Position numbers and translations under genes: made by a program
The notes under the pieces: model-generated
Told to the model about the DNA's origin: nothing
Databases searched by the model: none
What the model saw: the letters and a program-made list of their open reading frames with translations, nothing else
DNA from: Nymphaea colorata
Lineage: Eukaryota > Streptophyta > Magnoliopsida > Nymphaeales > Nymphaeaceae
Length of the DNA: 64,000 bases
Direction: 5' to 3'
Assembly (NCBI RefSeq): GCF_008831285.2
Contig: NC_045144.1
Coordinates: 7,364,176-7,428,175, forward strand
Shown: in pieces, positions 47,879 through 59,140 of the stretch
Position numbering within the stretch: position 1 is the first letter of the stretch
Layout of the letters: every line of letters begins with the position of its first letter

Positions 47879-48869
47879 TGGTAGTAGTAGTAGTAGGATG
47901 ACTACCTGGCTTTGTATCGACAGCATATTTATTATCAAAGTATCGTCGATCCTAAGTAGTTGCAAGCTGTTTGTTGAAGACCACACACTCCAAAAGGTAG
48001 GAAGGTGCAACACCACTTGGTTGAGGAGTATTTCATCTTAGTACCCAAATGAAAACCAAAACTCCTACTCAAATCTTTGTCCCCGTATGGTACATTGCCT
48101 TGGAGGCATCAGATATTCCTATATCATAAGACCTTATATCCTATGATTTCTATATGTGATTTGAAACAAGTACTTAAAATATATTTTAAAGATTACACCA
48201 TGGATTTGTGGAAAGTGAGACTTGAAATCTATGCATTGCAAGTGAGATTCATTGATTTAACAAGTTGATAAATTAAATATATTTCATCTTACCACTTACA
48301 TGAAAGCCAAAATTCTTAACTTAAATTCTTAACTTAAACCCTTGTCTCTTTACGATACATAGCCTTGGGGGCACAAGATATTCTGACATTATAAGACCTT
48401 ATATCCTAAGATTTCGTACATGTTATTTATAACAAGTATTTAAAATATATTTTAAAGATTACACCATGGATTTGTGGAAGGCGCGTCTCGAGATCTATGC
48501 ATAGCAAGTCAAAGCCGGCTTTGACTTGCCGTTCACTAATTTAAGACATGACGGTGGTCTTAGATCTACTGTCCTCAACTCCACAATTTGTTACAACAAG
48601 AGATCTTAGATCCACTGTTCTTCAATCCATAATTTATTATAAAAATATATTTAAATCCATGCTTATCGGCAGTGGCGGAACCAAAAAATTTTGGTGGACG
48701 AGTATTAAGTGTAAAATTTTAAACCTTTTAAAGAACAACAATATGTAAATGAGACAAATTGCTTCAAAATACCAATATAAAACTGAGAGGATTTTTGAAA
48801 TTTGTGTGGGCAATTGCCCACATGCAGCCCACACCGACCAGGCCGTTGCTTATCGATTATTCGAAACAG

Positions 48870-49122
48870 CAAAAGGAGCTGAAAACTGTGTTGAGTAAGA
48901 AGGTGTGGGGATTTGTGTCGCAAAAGGAGCTGAAAACTGTGTTGAGTAAGAAGGTGTGGGGATTTGTGTCGCAAAAGGAGCTGAAAACTGTGTTGAGTAA
49001 GAAGGTGTGGGGATTTGTGTCGCAAAAGGAGCTGAAAACTGTTGAGTAAGAAGGTGTGGGGATTTGTGTCGCAAAAGGAGCTGAAAACTGTGTTGAGTAA
49101 GAAGGTGTGGGGATTTGTGTCG
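48870..49122. repeat. 51-bp minisatellite, five units
   Basis: AAAAGGAGCTGAAAACTG starts at 48871, 48922, 48973, 49024 and 49073: three 51-bp periods and one 49-bp period missing TG. Units are otherwise identical. 51 is a multiple of three, so the unit reads open in several frames, but nothing marks it as coding. Confidence 0.95.
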
Positions 49123-49485
49123 CTAGTCGGTGGGTGACTGGATCTGAATGATCGAGAAGCTATGTAGATATGGACATCAGTGGCAGAGCGAGAAACATTT
49201 TCTGCCCTTCACAAATTTTCATAAAGGGGCACACAAAATATTTAAAGTTATTGATTAAAAAAAAAGAAAAAAGAAAAAAAAAAGAACGTCTAGTCACATG
49301 GTTTCTATGGCAACAACCAAGGTAATCATGTTGCTCATACGTATTACATCATAAAAAATGGTCCCATTTTTAGGAGGTCATCTCTCTCTTGATATTTATC
49401 GACATATCAAGTACAAGTTGCTTACTTCTTATCGGGAACACCTTGAGAAAATGATCATATATTTGCCAACTCTAACTATCAGTAA

Positions 49486-49660
49486 CGCTGGTGTGGGCCA
49501 CTGCCCACACGGACCTTTGAAATTTTATATTATGATGGAGTTGAGCCCGCGTCCAACTACATGCGGTGTCCACACCAGACCCGGGTTAGTGCTCCATACG
49601 TATCCAACCCATTAAATTTTAAATGTTTAAATTTAAAATTTTTGAGGAGCATTAATATGT
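49486..49660. mobile_element. GGTGTGGGC-family element fragment
   Basis: CTGGTGTGGGCCACTGCCCACA followed by ATGATGGAGTTGA and GCGGTGTCCACACCAGACCC. The same text recurs at 52140-52290, and shorter TGTGGGCAATTGCCCACA pieces at 48806, 51525, 52360, 52610 and 54930. Ends not resolved. Confidence 0.5.
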
Positions 49661-49832
49661 AAATGAGAAAAATTACTCATGAATAAAAATATAGAAACAA
49701 AAAGCCTTTTGGAGTTAGAGTAGACAATTGGCCACATGTAACTCGCACCTGTCTTTGCATATGATCCCAAATGAATCAACTGATTCAATTCCATAGCCGC
49801 TTCAAAGAGTGCCCACATGTCATGTCGATGAT

Positions 49833-50031
49833 ATGATATGTCCTTAAAGGGTTTGGTACACCTAATTGAGCCAGTGATTGGTAGACAGTCAGTGGCTGAT
49901 TTAAGTTTTTATACGTTCAAAGAAAAACAAAAACCACCAACTCCAATCTGAATCCAAATCCAACTTTTAAGTTACATCCGAACCACATTACAATATAAAC
50001 CAACTTTCAAAATGTCATGACATTGGACATA

Positions 50032-50096
<65 letters not shown>

Positions 50097-50545
50097 ATCC
50101 AAACCCAAATCCTATAGGGATATTTATTGAAATTCGAATCCAAAAGAATGTCATTTCTCAAATATGAATCGAATTTCTTAATCGGATGTTATTTTTTTTT
50201 TTTGGAACTGCTAAGTTTTTTTTCCTTTTGGAAGCAGTTGAGTCGGAACTCAGATCTGAATTGAATTTATTGACATCTTCAATGTAAGATCCAATACTTG
50301 GTGCATATGATCAGGTTTCATCATCCGATTAGTGGCTTGTCTAATCTTATCCTTTCATAAGATAATATTGTCATATCTATATGGCTATGTCACTGTCCAT
50401 TAAACAAACTGATTAATTAAGAAAGCCCATGAAATTTTACCCAAATGCACACGTACATACATTATCTCCCATATCGGATAAGTTGAACCTAATTATACAC
50501 ATCAAAAAGCTTTGTTGTAAATAGTGTTCAAGAATATAAATACAA
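49833..50545. repeat. Dispersed ~0.7-kb duplication, copy 2
   Basis: Direct copy of 40568-41259; its TA tract is expanded to about 60 bases (50034-50093). Confidence 0.85.
50034..50093. repeat. (TA)n microsatellite
   Basis: About 60 bases of uninterrupted TA. Confidence 0.95.
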
Positions 50546-50621
50546 TTATTGCTTAACTAAGTTCTGTTTCACCAACTCATTATGGATGTGTTTTTTTACT
50601 ACAACTCTTTTTGGGTGAGCA

Positions 50622-52454
50622 TGAGGAGTATTTTATCTTATCACTCAGATGAATGCCGGAACTTCTACCCAAACCTTCAAATCGTAATGGTACATAGCCT
50701 TGGAGGTAGGGATGTCAACAGATCAAATTCGGATTGGATATGTCTTTAATCATATCTGCTTTTTCAGATATTCACGAATTCGGATTCGAATAAAGAAAAT
50801 TCATATCTGAATCCAAATTAGAATCCGAATTTTGAACCAGATTTTGTTAATTTTCAAAACTTAATAGCATTAGAAACATGATATTTGTCTAAAAACAAAT
50901 CCAATCCGAATCCGATAGGATATTTATACATGTCTGAATCTGAATCTGAATCCAATCGAATGCCATTTATTAAATCCGAATCCAATTTGATTTCTTAATT
51001 GGATATTTTTTTTTTTTCATATTCGATTTCTTTGAATCAGATCAGTCGAATATCCAATTCAAATTGGATATATTGGCATCCCTACTTGAAGGCATCAGAT
51101 TCTGATATCATAAGACCTTATATCCTATGATTTCGTATATGTGATTTAACAAGTATTTAAAATAATATTTTAAATATTACACAAGAGATTTGTGGAAAGT
51201 GCGTCTTGAAATCTATGCATCGCGAGTCAAAGTCCTTTTCCGCTTTGACTTTAAATTCATTGATTCTTTCGACTTGAGAGATCCACAGTCTTGAACTCCA
51301 TAATTTGTTGCAACAATAGATCTTAGATCCACTGTCCTTAAATCCACAATTTGTTACAATGGATTTAAATCCATGCTTACCGGCAGCGGCGAAACCAGAA
51401 CATTTTGGTTGAGGAGTATTAACCATAAAATTTTAAATTTTTTTAAAGGGCCTCAATATGTAAATGAGACAAATTGCTTAGAAATATCAATATAAAACTG
51501 AGATGATTTTTGGAGCCTATGTAGGCAATTGCCCCCATGTAGCCCACACCTGTGTTGAGGAAGAAGATGCGGGGAGTTGGGTTGCTAGTCGGTGGGTGAC
51601 TGGATCTGAAATGACTGAGAAGCCACCGTCAAAATTAGGTCGCAACAAAATAATCATATCTTCTATGTAGATACGAGCACCAGTAGGAGAGCCAGAAACA
51701 TTTTCTAGTGCATTCTTCACAGATTTTTCATCAGAAGGGGAAGTTATGTACATAACTGACCAAATATTTAAAGGTATTGATTAAAAATAAAAAAAAAAAA
51801 TTTGAAGAACTGCCCACACCAGCCCATATGTAGATCGGCCTGAGGTATGAGGTGAAATTTTTTTCCCCTTGTAGGAGTATTTTTGGAGATTTTTCAGAGT
51901 ATTAGCCCTTGGACATTATTTTTCGAATTGTGCCGTTTATTTTTTTAGTGCGTCTTCAATAATAATAATAAAAAAAAGAAACGAAAGGAAAAGAAAAAAA
52001 AGGACATCTAGTCACATGTTTTCCATGACAACAACCAAGGTAGTCATGCCGCTCATGCATACATTACATGATAAAAAATGGTCCCAATTTTAGGGGTCAT
52101 TTCTTTGTATTTGTCCACATATCAAGTACAAATTGTAAGGCTGGTGTGGGCCACTGCCCACTGACCTTTGAAAATTTATATCATGATGGAGTTGAACCTA
52201 GGTTCAACCCATGCGGTGTCCACACCAGACCCGGGCTAGTGCCCCGTATGTACCCATCCCACTAAATTTTAAAATTTAAAATTTAAAATTTTTAAGGAGT
52301 ACTAATATGTAAATGAATATCAATATAAAAACAAGAAGCTTTTCAGCGTTAGGGTAGACAATTGCCCACATGTAGCGTACACCTGTTTATGCCTCTGATC
52401 CCAAATGAATCAACTGATTAAATTCCACAGCCACTTCAAGAGTGCCCACATCTG
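50622..52454. repeat. ~1.8-kb tandem duplication, copy 2
   Basis: Counterpart of 48022-49822. Differences: a MITE at 50707-51084 absent from copy 1, no minisatellite, and an extra block near 51800-51960. Confidence 0.85.
50707..51084. mobile_element. GGGATGTCAA-family MITE, complete (hAT-type)
   Basis: 378 bp with inverted ends TAGGGATGTCAA / TTGGCATCCCTA and AATCCGAATCC-rich interior. Flanked by CTTGGAGG (50699-50706) and CTTGAAGG (51085-51092), an 8-bp duplication with one mismatch. The unfilled target CTTGGAGG survives in the tandem sister at 48099-48106. Non-coding. Confidence 0.9.
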
Positions 52455-53996
52455 GATGTCTTCAATGTCACCTGACCGAAGAAGGGGAAGGGGTAGAACA
52501 ATTATTTTTTTAAAAATTTTTTTAAGGGAAACCAATATGTAAATGAGAAAAATTGTTCAAAAATGTCAAATATGAAAGGAAGAAGTCTTTAGGGTCGGTC
52601 AAACAATTACCCACATGCAGCAAACACCTACATGTGTCGCTGATCCCAAGTAAATCAACCGATTCAATTCCATGACCGATTCAAAAGTGCCAGATGTCTT
52701 GTTAAACTATTTATTTGATAATCCTTTAGAGATTTGTGAATAAAATATATTCTTTATTACTCTTTTTAAAAAATCAATTTACCATTATGCCCCTTATTGT
52801 AGGGGGGTAGCTGGTCTCATTTTTGAGCCACTAGACCCAACATGGAGACTGGTTCGATCCAATTTATTGGGTCGATGGTCAAAGAGAGGAATCTGCAATC
52901 ACTCGTGATGGTGGATCGTCGATTAGAATTCAATTGCCCACATGTACCGCACACCTGCCTGCCTCCACCTGGTACCCCAAGTGGATTACCCCAAGTGGAT
53001 CAACTGATTCAATCTCTTGGCGGATTCAAGACTGCCCCATGTCATTTTTAAACTATGTGTTTTGATAATTCTTTAGAGATTTGTAAATAATATATATTTT
53101 TCATTTATTCTTTCAAAAAATAAACAAATTTACCATCATGCCCCTAACCGCTAGTACACAAGATGAGTTTTGGAGCCACTAGACCAACTGGTATCCTGGC
53201 CTGACCCGATCCAGTTTACTGGATCCACGGCCCAAGATGGTCAAAGAGAGAAATTTGGAGACACATGGGGGGGTGGATTCTTGAGGGTTCCGAGTTCACT
53301 TGGGGAAGAAGAAGAGAGAGAAGTGCAATTAATAAGAGGAGAAAAGAAAGAATAAATAATCAATTGTTTGTTTTTGCTTATCCCAAGACCGCAAGTAATA
53401 AATAAGGCATAAATGACTTGATTTATGAAGCACCCATCAAGCTTTGAATGACTTCGTGTCAAAAAGTGGACTTTTATTAAATTCGGGGAACTGCACAGGC
53501 CCCATCCAAGGACCAAAATGGTGCCTAACATTTTCAGTATTTGGAACAACCCTGTTGTTTTTGTCTTTGTTTTTCTTTTTACCTTTGTCCTTTTTATTAT
53601 TCATCGCCAAGGTGGTCAGAATTGTCGTTTCTGATCACATCTGGTTTGGTGGCTGATTCAAAACTGTTGTGTTTTCTTTTTCAACATTTAAAAAAAAAAC
53701 TTTTCCTGTTTTAAATTTTTTTATTTCTATTTGTATTTTTCTCTTTATACCAGTTTCGCTGAATCGGCCCATCTATCAAACTGGCGACTTGGTTGATTTG
53801 ATTCCAAAACCATTTTTTATAATATGTACTTAAGGATCAACCGGAAAGCTGTTTAATATTTTTTTTATCTACTTTTCTCAATATTCTATAGCATGTATTT
53901 TGATAAGGAAAAAGATAATGGGCATTAGGGGCCATTTGGCAATAGTAACACACGGTTAGTGTTTTATAAACCTACCTTAACAAAAGAAGCAAATTA
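52455..53996. other. Degenerate repeats, no gene
   Basis: 52500-52850 and 52930-53200 are diverged copies of one ~0.4-kb unit (ATTGCCCACATG, TTTAGAGATTTGT, GAGCCACTAGACC). The rest shows short ORFs only. Confidence 0.55.
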
Positions 53997-54010
53997 ATTG
54001 ATCATTTGTT

Positions 54011-54231
54011 GCATCAAGGGGCATAGCATAGCTGGTCGAGCTAGGAGTAGTTCGATTCTCGTGGGCACTATGTTCCTGTGTCTTAAGGCGGTAGGGCGCG
54101 ACATCCAAGCTGAAGGGTGCACCGTTGCTATCGCTGACACCGACGCAGTTCAGGACCCCAGAGGCAGGGGGAATGGGGGGGCCTTTGGGCCTTTTTCGAG
54201 CGGTGGGGTTAATACCTCTCGCTCACCCGAA
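54011..54231 (+). mobile_element. tRNA-derived SINE with 14-bp target duplication
   Basis: Flanked by identical ATTGATCATTTGTT at 53997-54010 and 54232-54245. The head has TAGCATAGCTGG (A box, 54024-54035) and AGTTCGATTCTC (B box, about 54049-54060), as expected for an internal pol III promoter. The 3' end is CTCACCCGAA with no A-tail. About 221 bp. A related head lies at 20918. Confidence 0.8.
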
Positions 54232-54245
54232 ATTGATCATTTGTT

Positions 54246-56121
54246 ATGTGTTTCATGAATTTGTCTCATTTTTTTATGCAGATTCATTTGATAGTAACAA
54301 TGTCACTTGGGGTCATATAGAAATAGTAACCCCTAACATAAATTTGATTAGATTCATTGAACCCTTTAAAAAGTACTCCATGAATTCGCTTCATATTTTT
54401 TAGGCATATTTATGAAATAATAACAATATCATATTGATATTAAACAACATTGGGTGAATCTGTAGCAAATTCATAAAATACTATGCTACACACATACCAA
54501 TCTTTAGATCATATATATGAAATTAGTTGTTATTGAGAATTGTCAAATGTCCTCTTAAAATCCCTAAAATACATTTGATTCAAATGAAAGGAAATGAATG
54601 TATGCAACAAAAAGAGGGAGATGCATTTGGTAGGTGTCAATAAGTTATTTATGTATCATTTCATAATATAAACATAAAATGTGAAACATAGAGAGACCTT
54701 GATTGGTGTGTAAGCGCAAGTCAAAAATCACATAAGTGTCACTTCATGTGCAAGTCAAATCACTTAAAGTGTCACCTTCATGTGCAAGTTAAAGCTTGCG
54801 TGTCAGTGGTGAAGACAAAAATTTTCTTTTTAAAAGAGCAGTCATTCACTTGTTTTCATGTCTAAAATGGCTCTTACATGTATAATAAAGTAAATCTTAA
54901 CCTAATAAAAGAAAATTGAGAAGCTAATGTGGGCAACTGCCCACACCAGTCTATATGTGGCTCCGCCACTATTGCGTGCACCAATTTAACACGAAAATGT
55001 GTCTTACCATTTCTCTTAACGGGGCTAGTTTTAATATTATTTATTAAGGTAGTTTGTATATATGTATTGACTGAGAAAGACATATATAATAGATTGTATG
55101 GACCACTGTCTATCATAAATCACGTGAAATTTAATTGACCAAGAAGATTTTATGAGTGAGATACAAGTAAAGGTGCATGCATTCGAACTTGTACATGCCG
55201 CAATTGCTTATATCTTTTTTATCCTACGCTCTTGATGAAAGGTAGTATGAGCATACCAAAAAGATTTTCCCCGTTCATTTTCAATGTTCAACCATCGGAT
55301 CTTATTAAATGAACGATGGATAGTGGTTCATGCATGTCGTTCAGGCCTTTTTCTAGTTTCCACTAGGGATGTGGATGGATTTGATTGAAATATGATAACC
55401 CTTAACCATTTTTATTTTTATTTTTTTGACATTTAGAATACAAATAAAGAAAAGTCGCATCTGAATTCAAATCCAAAAAAATCTGATTTCAACGATTTAA
55501 ATCAGATTATCCGACTTTTACATTCATATCCCAATCCGAATCTTCTAAGTATTTATGGATTTTCGAAGCTGAATTTGAATTTGATCAGACGTTACTTCTT
55601 AAATTTGAATCTGATCTATTTTTTTTAATCACATATTAATTTTTTTTTGTATCCGATTTTTTTCGAATTAATATACGATAAAATAGAAAAAAAATAGAAT
55701 GTAAAAAAATAAAAAGTTGGAGAAAATAATCAAAATGTCATTTAAGACATGTTTGGATCAAAATTGGATTTATAAAAATGCCTGCACGACCAACTATGCT
55801 AAGCCCTATGAAAACATTTTGCAATTACTCCATCTACAGGAGGTTTCACGAAAAAGGAATTTTTATCAGGGGCCTGTCTCAAAGTTTCTCCCTTGCGCGT
55901 TACAGACCTTTATTCCCAAGAAGAGTAAAATGCGTAAGAAAAGGTAAGTGGAGTCCCCAGAAACCAAGACCGCACGATCTTCAACCCGATCTCCTTGACC
56001 AATTGGTAAGGAATATATTGGTAGTTCTGCTTCATGCTTATCACAATACACTTCATCAACAAATAAAATAGCCCCTCCCCACAAACAGAAACAGAGAGAG
56101 AGAGAGTAGAGAGAAAGAGGA
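54246..56121. other. Gene-free stretch 5' of the At4g14450-like gene
   Basis: A GTGGGCAACTGCCCACACC piece at about 54928 next to GTGGCTCCGCCAC, and a GGGATGTGGATGG start of a GGGATGTCAA-family fragment (55369-55680). No gene seen. The last 60 bases hold AAATAAAATA and a GA run that may be core promoter and 5'-UTR of the next gene. Confidence 0.5.
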
Positions 56122-56379
56122 ATGGAGAAGAACAGTGAGGTTACCACCTTCCCTGGTTTCCTCAATCCTTATTCTCCTGATCATTTTGAGTACAGAAGAG
56201 CACTCAGCCGGCTGCAGAACAAGGCCCCTGCGCCGATCCAGGTGAAAACCAGGCCGCCATTGGCGATATTTGAGGACGGCGCAAAGTGGAGCGCCAAGCA
56301 AACAGATGCAACCAATGTCTGCTCGAACGAGAAGCTACCCATTCCCCTACTCTCGCCCCTTGTGCTCCCACCGGCCTGA
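56122..56379 (+). CDS. Small protein resembling the At4g14450-type unknown family
   Basis: 85 aa, single exon, start preceded by a (GA)n leader typical of plant 5'-UTRs. Residues about 29-38 read SRLQNKAPAP and residues about 72-85 read LPIPLLSPLVLPPA. From memory, the family of small plant proteins annotated like At4g14450 has a SRLQ-R/K-AP segment, and ends near W..AIPLLSPL. Their function is unknown and no enzyme motif is visible. It ends close to the last conserved motif, so length is consistent. Higher GC than its surroundings supports coding. Identification rests on two short motifs recalled without a search. Confidence 0.6.
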   Translation: MEKNSEVTTFPGFLNPYSPDHFEYRRALSRLQNKAPAPIQVKTRPPLAIFEDGAKWSAKQTDATNVCSNEKLPIPLLSPLVLPPA

Positions 56380-57971
56380 GATCGGTTCCGGCACAGTTAT
56401 CCGGCGTATCCGAACGGAACAACCTGGGCGCATCAAGAGGAATGCGGTAATTGGTTCCAAATCTTTCTTTGACATTCATGTGAGTGTCGGAGGCGTTTTG
56501 TTAAATCTTTCATTTGTTGGCCCAATGTACTGTTTTCAAGAACAAGGAGAGGATGTGGTGCTTATGTGCATTATAAGTGTATACCAATATATAGATCCAG
56601 AAGTTCAGCATTTTTGGATTGCTATCAGAGTTTATGCAAATGCCCAAATCTTAATTTTGCGCCGTCCCTGTCCCAACTTGATCTTTGATGAAGAAGATGC
56701 TTTATTGGATGGAAACTGTGGTGTAAGATGGATGCCATGTTGATATCAGATCTTGTCAACGCATGAGTTCAGTTTCTTTTGGATCCACTTTTTGCGTTTC
56801 TTTGCTTCGGATCAAAGAGACAATGCGATCAATTAATTCACAGTCACATTTAGAAGATGTTTTCGTCCAGACACGGCTGACCGAACAGGCGGTGGTTCTT
56901 CGCCTTTGATCGAAAACGCAGCGCCGTCAAATTCACGATCATGTTGTGAAGATGTTTTCATTTCAGGATCCATTTTTGCATCATGGATAGGTGGTATTTT
57001 GATTCCGATTAGACAGACAACAATGCCATTATATATATATATTGGGGCATGCGTCCTTCGCTCCATTTTAATTTTTAGTAATAGATCTCCATATGTAAGT
57101 GCCAATTGAAAATTTAAAAGGAAAGGGGTGTGTCAAGCTTTCTCTAAAATTTCTATTCGAGAAGCTTCAGAATTTTTCCGACGATATTAATTCAACTGGA
57201 AGGAGAGAGAAAGGTGCATAGGCCCCCGGTTTGTGATAACTATATGAATAGCAAAACAGTGAAGCAGCCCTTGTAAAGGTCACCAAATTTTATGGAAATT
57301 TTCACTTGTTCGAGAGAGAGAGAGAGAGAGAGAGAGAACATTGTCCTCGTGTGATTCTCCATGGAAAATAACAGGAGGAAGAGGACATGGATCCATTTGA
57401 TAGTGAATTGCAATATCTAATATCAAAATGAAGACTTGCAGAAAAGCATGGCCTCAGTTCAGAAAATGCCAGGTTTTTGAATAGTGCAGAATGGGAATTG
57501 AGCCTTAAATCGGGCAATTGGATCTTCTGTTTTCATTTGTTTTCATCTCACCAAACATGGGTAGCTGGGAAACAGAAGCAAAAAATTTCCAGTTTTAATA
57601 AGCTAGACAGAGTTTGGCCTGTTTGTGAGGAAAAATTTTCATATGGAAATGGCTGCTTTCCTTGTTGGCTGGAATAAACTGCCAACCTCTTCAGCACATG
57701 GGTCCCTTCTGCTACCCACACAGCAGCAGAATCTGCATGTGAGCCACAACAAACTGCCATTATTGGTGGAAGAACCTCAGTTCATTGATAAGTGCCTTGG
57801 GAAGATGATCCAAGCTTTTGCTTTTCTGATGAAGACAAAAACTTTTCTTTTTCTTTCCTTGATTGCTTGCTTGAATGGTGATATACATTTCTTTTTCTCT
57901 CAGATGAACTACTGTTCTGGTCGCCTCTTAGCAATGTAAAACTTCGATGCGTTCGAAAACAATGACATATT
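56380..57971. other. 3' flank and gene-free DNA
   Basis: No recognised gene; (GA)n at 57312-57338; ORFs are short with no family signature. Confidence 0.5.
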
Positions 57972-58348
57972 TAGGAATGTGAACGGATTGGATATATCCT
58001 TAATTTGGATATTTACATATTCGGATACAAAAAAAAAAAGTCATATCTGAATCCAAATCCAAAATATGATTTTACAATCCAAATCCATATCTGAATTTTG
58101 AACAGGATTTTGCCGATTTTCAAAATTTAATAGCATTAGATACAAGATATTTGTCTAAAAATGAATCAGGTTCGAATCCTTATCCAATCGGATAAAATGA
58201 AACTGAATCTGAATCCGATCGGCTGCCATTTATTAAATCTGAATCCGATCCAATTTCTTAACAGGATATTATTTTTTTTTCCATATCTGATTGTTTTGGA
58301 TCGGTTCGCTCGGATGTCCGATTCAAATCAGATATATTGACATCCCTA
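57972..58348. mobile_element. GGGATGTCAA-family MITE, complete (hAT-type)
   Basis: 377 bp, ends TAGGAATGTGAA / TTGACATCCCTA, flanked by a perfect 8-bp duplication GACATATT (57964-57971 and 58349-58356). Interior of ATCCGAATC/GATTCAGATT words as in the 50707 copy. Non-coding. Confidence 0.9.
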
Positions 58349-58726
58349 GACATATTGTTATTGTCTTATGAATCTTCCTCAAAAGTACAACAGATTTGTA
58401 ACAACACTTGTTATAGTGTTCTCCGAGTCCGTTTCATTTTTTTGAGAAGATTCATGACATCGTAATAAAGTGTTACTACTCTCCTGTATTTTGTAAGTCC
58501 TGAAGGACCTTCAATTAAGTAAGCATTGGGAGGCCTTAGATGAGGATCCCTCTTTCGCACTTCATCTTAATAATGAGAGATGAGAAAAAAAATGGATTGA
58601 TAGTTAACATTTAAGTCCACTTATATGTAATGGTTAAGACCATTTGTTTGAGAAGGTTCACTACAAAAAACAACTCTTTAGTAATTGGGTGAAAAAAATG
58701 TGAGTAAAAGAGGTTAATAAGGATGT

Positions 58727-59140
58727 CAATATATCCGATTTGAATTGGATATCAGACTGATTTGATAAAAAAATTGGATATGGAAAAAATAAATAACTGA
58801 TTAAAAAATAAAATCAGATTCAGATTTAAGGAATGACATTTGATCGGATCATATTCAGGTCAGGTTTATTTTTAGATAAATATCTTATATCTAATGTTCT
58901 TACATTTTGAAATTGGCAAAATTTGGCTCAAAATCTGGATTTGGATATGAATATGAAAATCAAATTCGAATCAAATTCGGGTTGTGAAATTGGACTTTGA
59001 ATTCAGATTTTGATTTAGATTCAGATGCGACTTTTCTTTATTCGTATAAAATCTGAATATGTGAAGAACCAACCCTGACGGGCCCGAGTTTCTGGCCCGT
59101 CGGGCCAACCCTGCCCCACCCGATGCCCACCCCTAAATAG
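58727..59140. mobile_element. GGGATGTCAA-family MITE fused to a GC-rich element end
   Basis: Starts AAGGATGTCAATATATCC. The interior matches the family, but the right side runs into GACGGGCCCGAG... CCCGATGCCCACCCCTA, the end of a GC-rich element, so one truncated the other. Confidence 0.55.

Larger units (their letters stand above)
48022..49822. repeat. ~1.8-kb tandem duplication, copy 1
   Basis: Matches 50622-52454 in the same orientation, with landmarks CATAAGACCTTATATCCT, TAGATCCACTGT, AATATGTAAATGAGACAAAT and CTAGTCACATG. Internally, 48280-48540 is a second copy of 48022-48270. Contains the minisatellite at 48870-49122. Confidence 0.85.

Noticed and set aside
48759-49049. Frame with repeating KELKTVLSKKVWGFVSQ
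   Set aside because: Product of a 51-bp minisatellite; no start context or family, and the last unit loses frame by 2 bp.
48870-49122. CRISPR-like periodicity
   Set aside because: Units abut with no unique spacers, and the DNA is nuclear plant.
54021-54062. tRNA gene
   Set aside because: A and B boxes only; no cloverleaf closes and the box spacing is too short. Treated as a SINE head.
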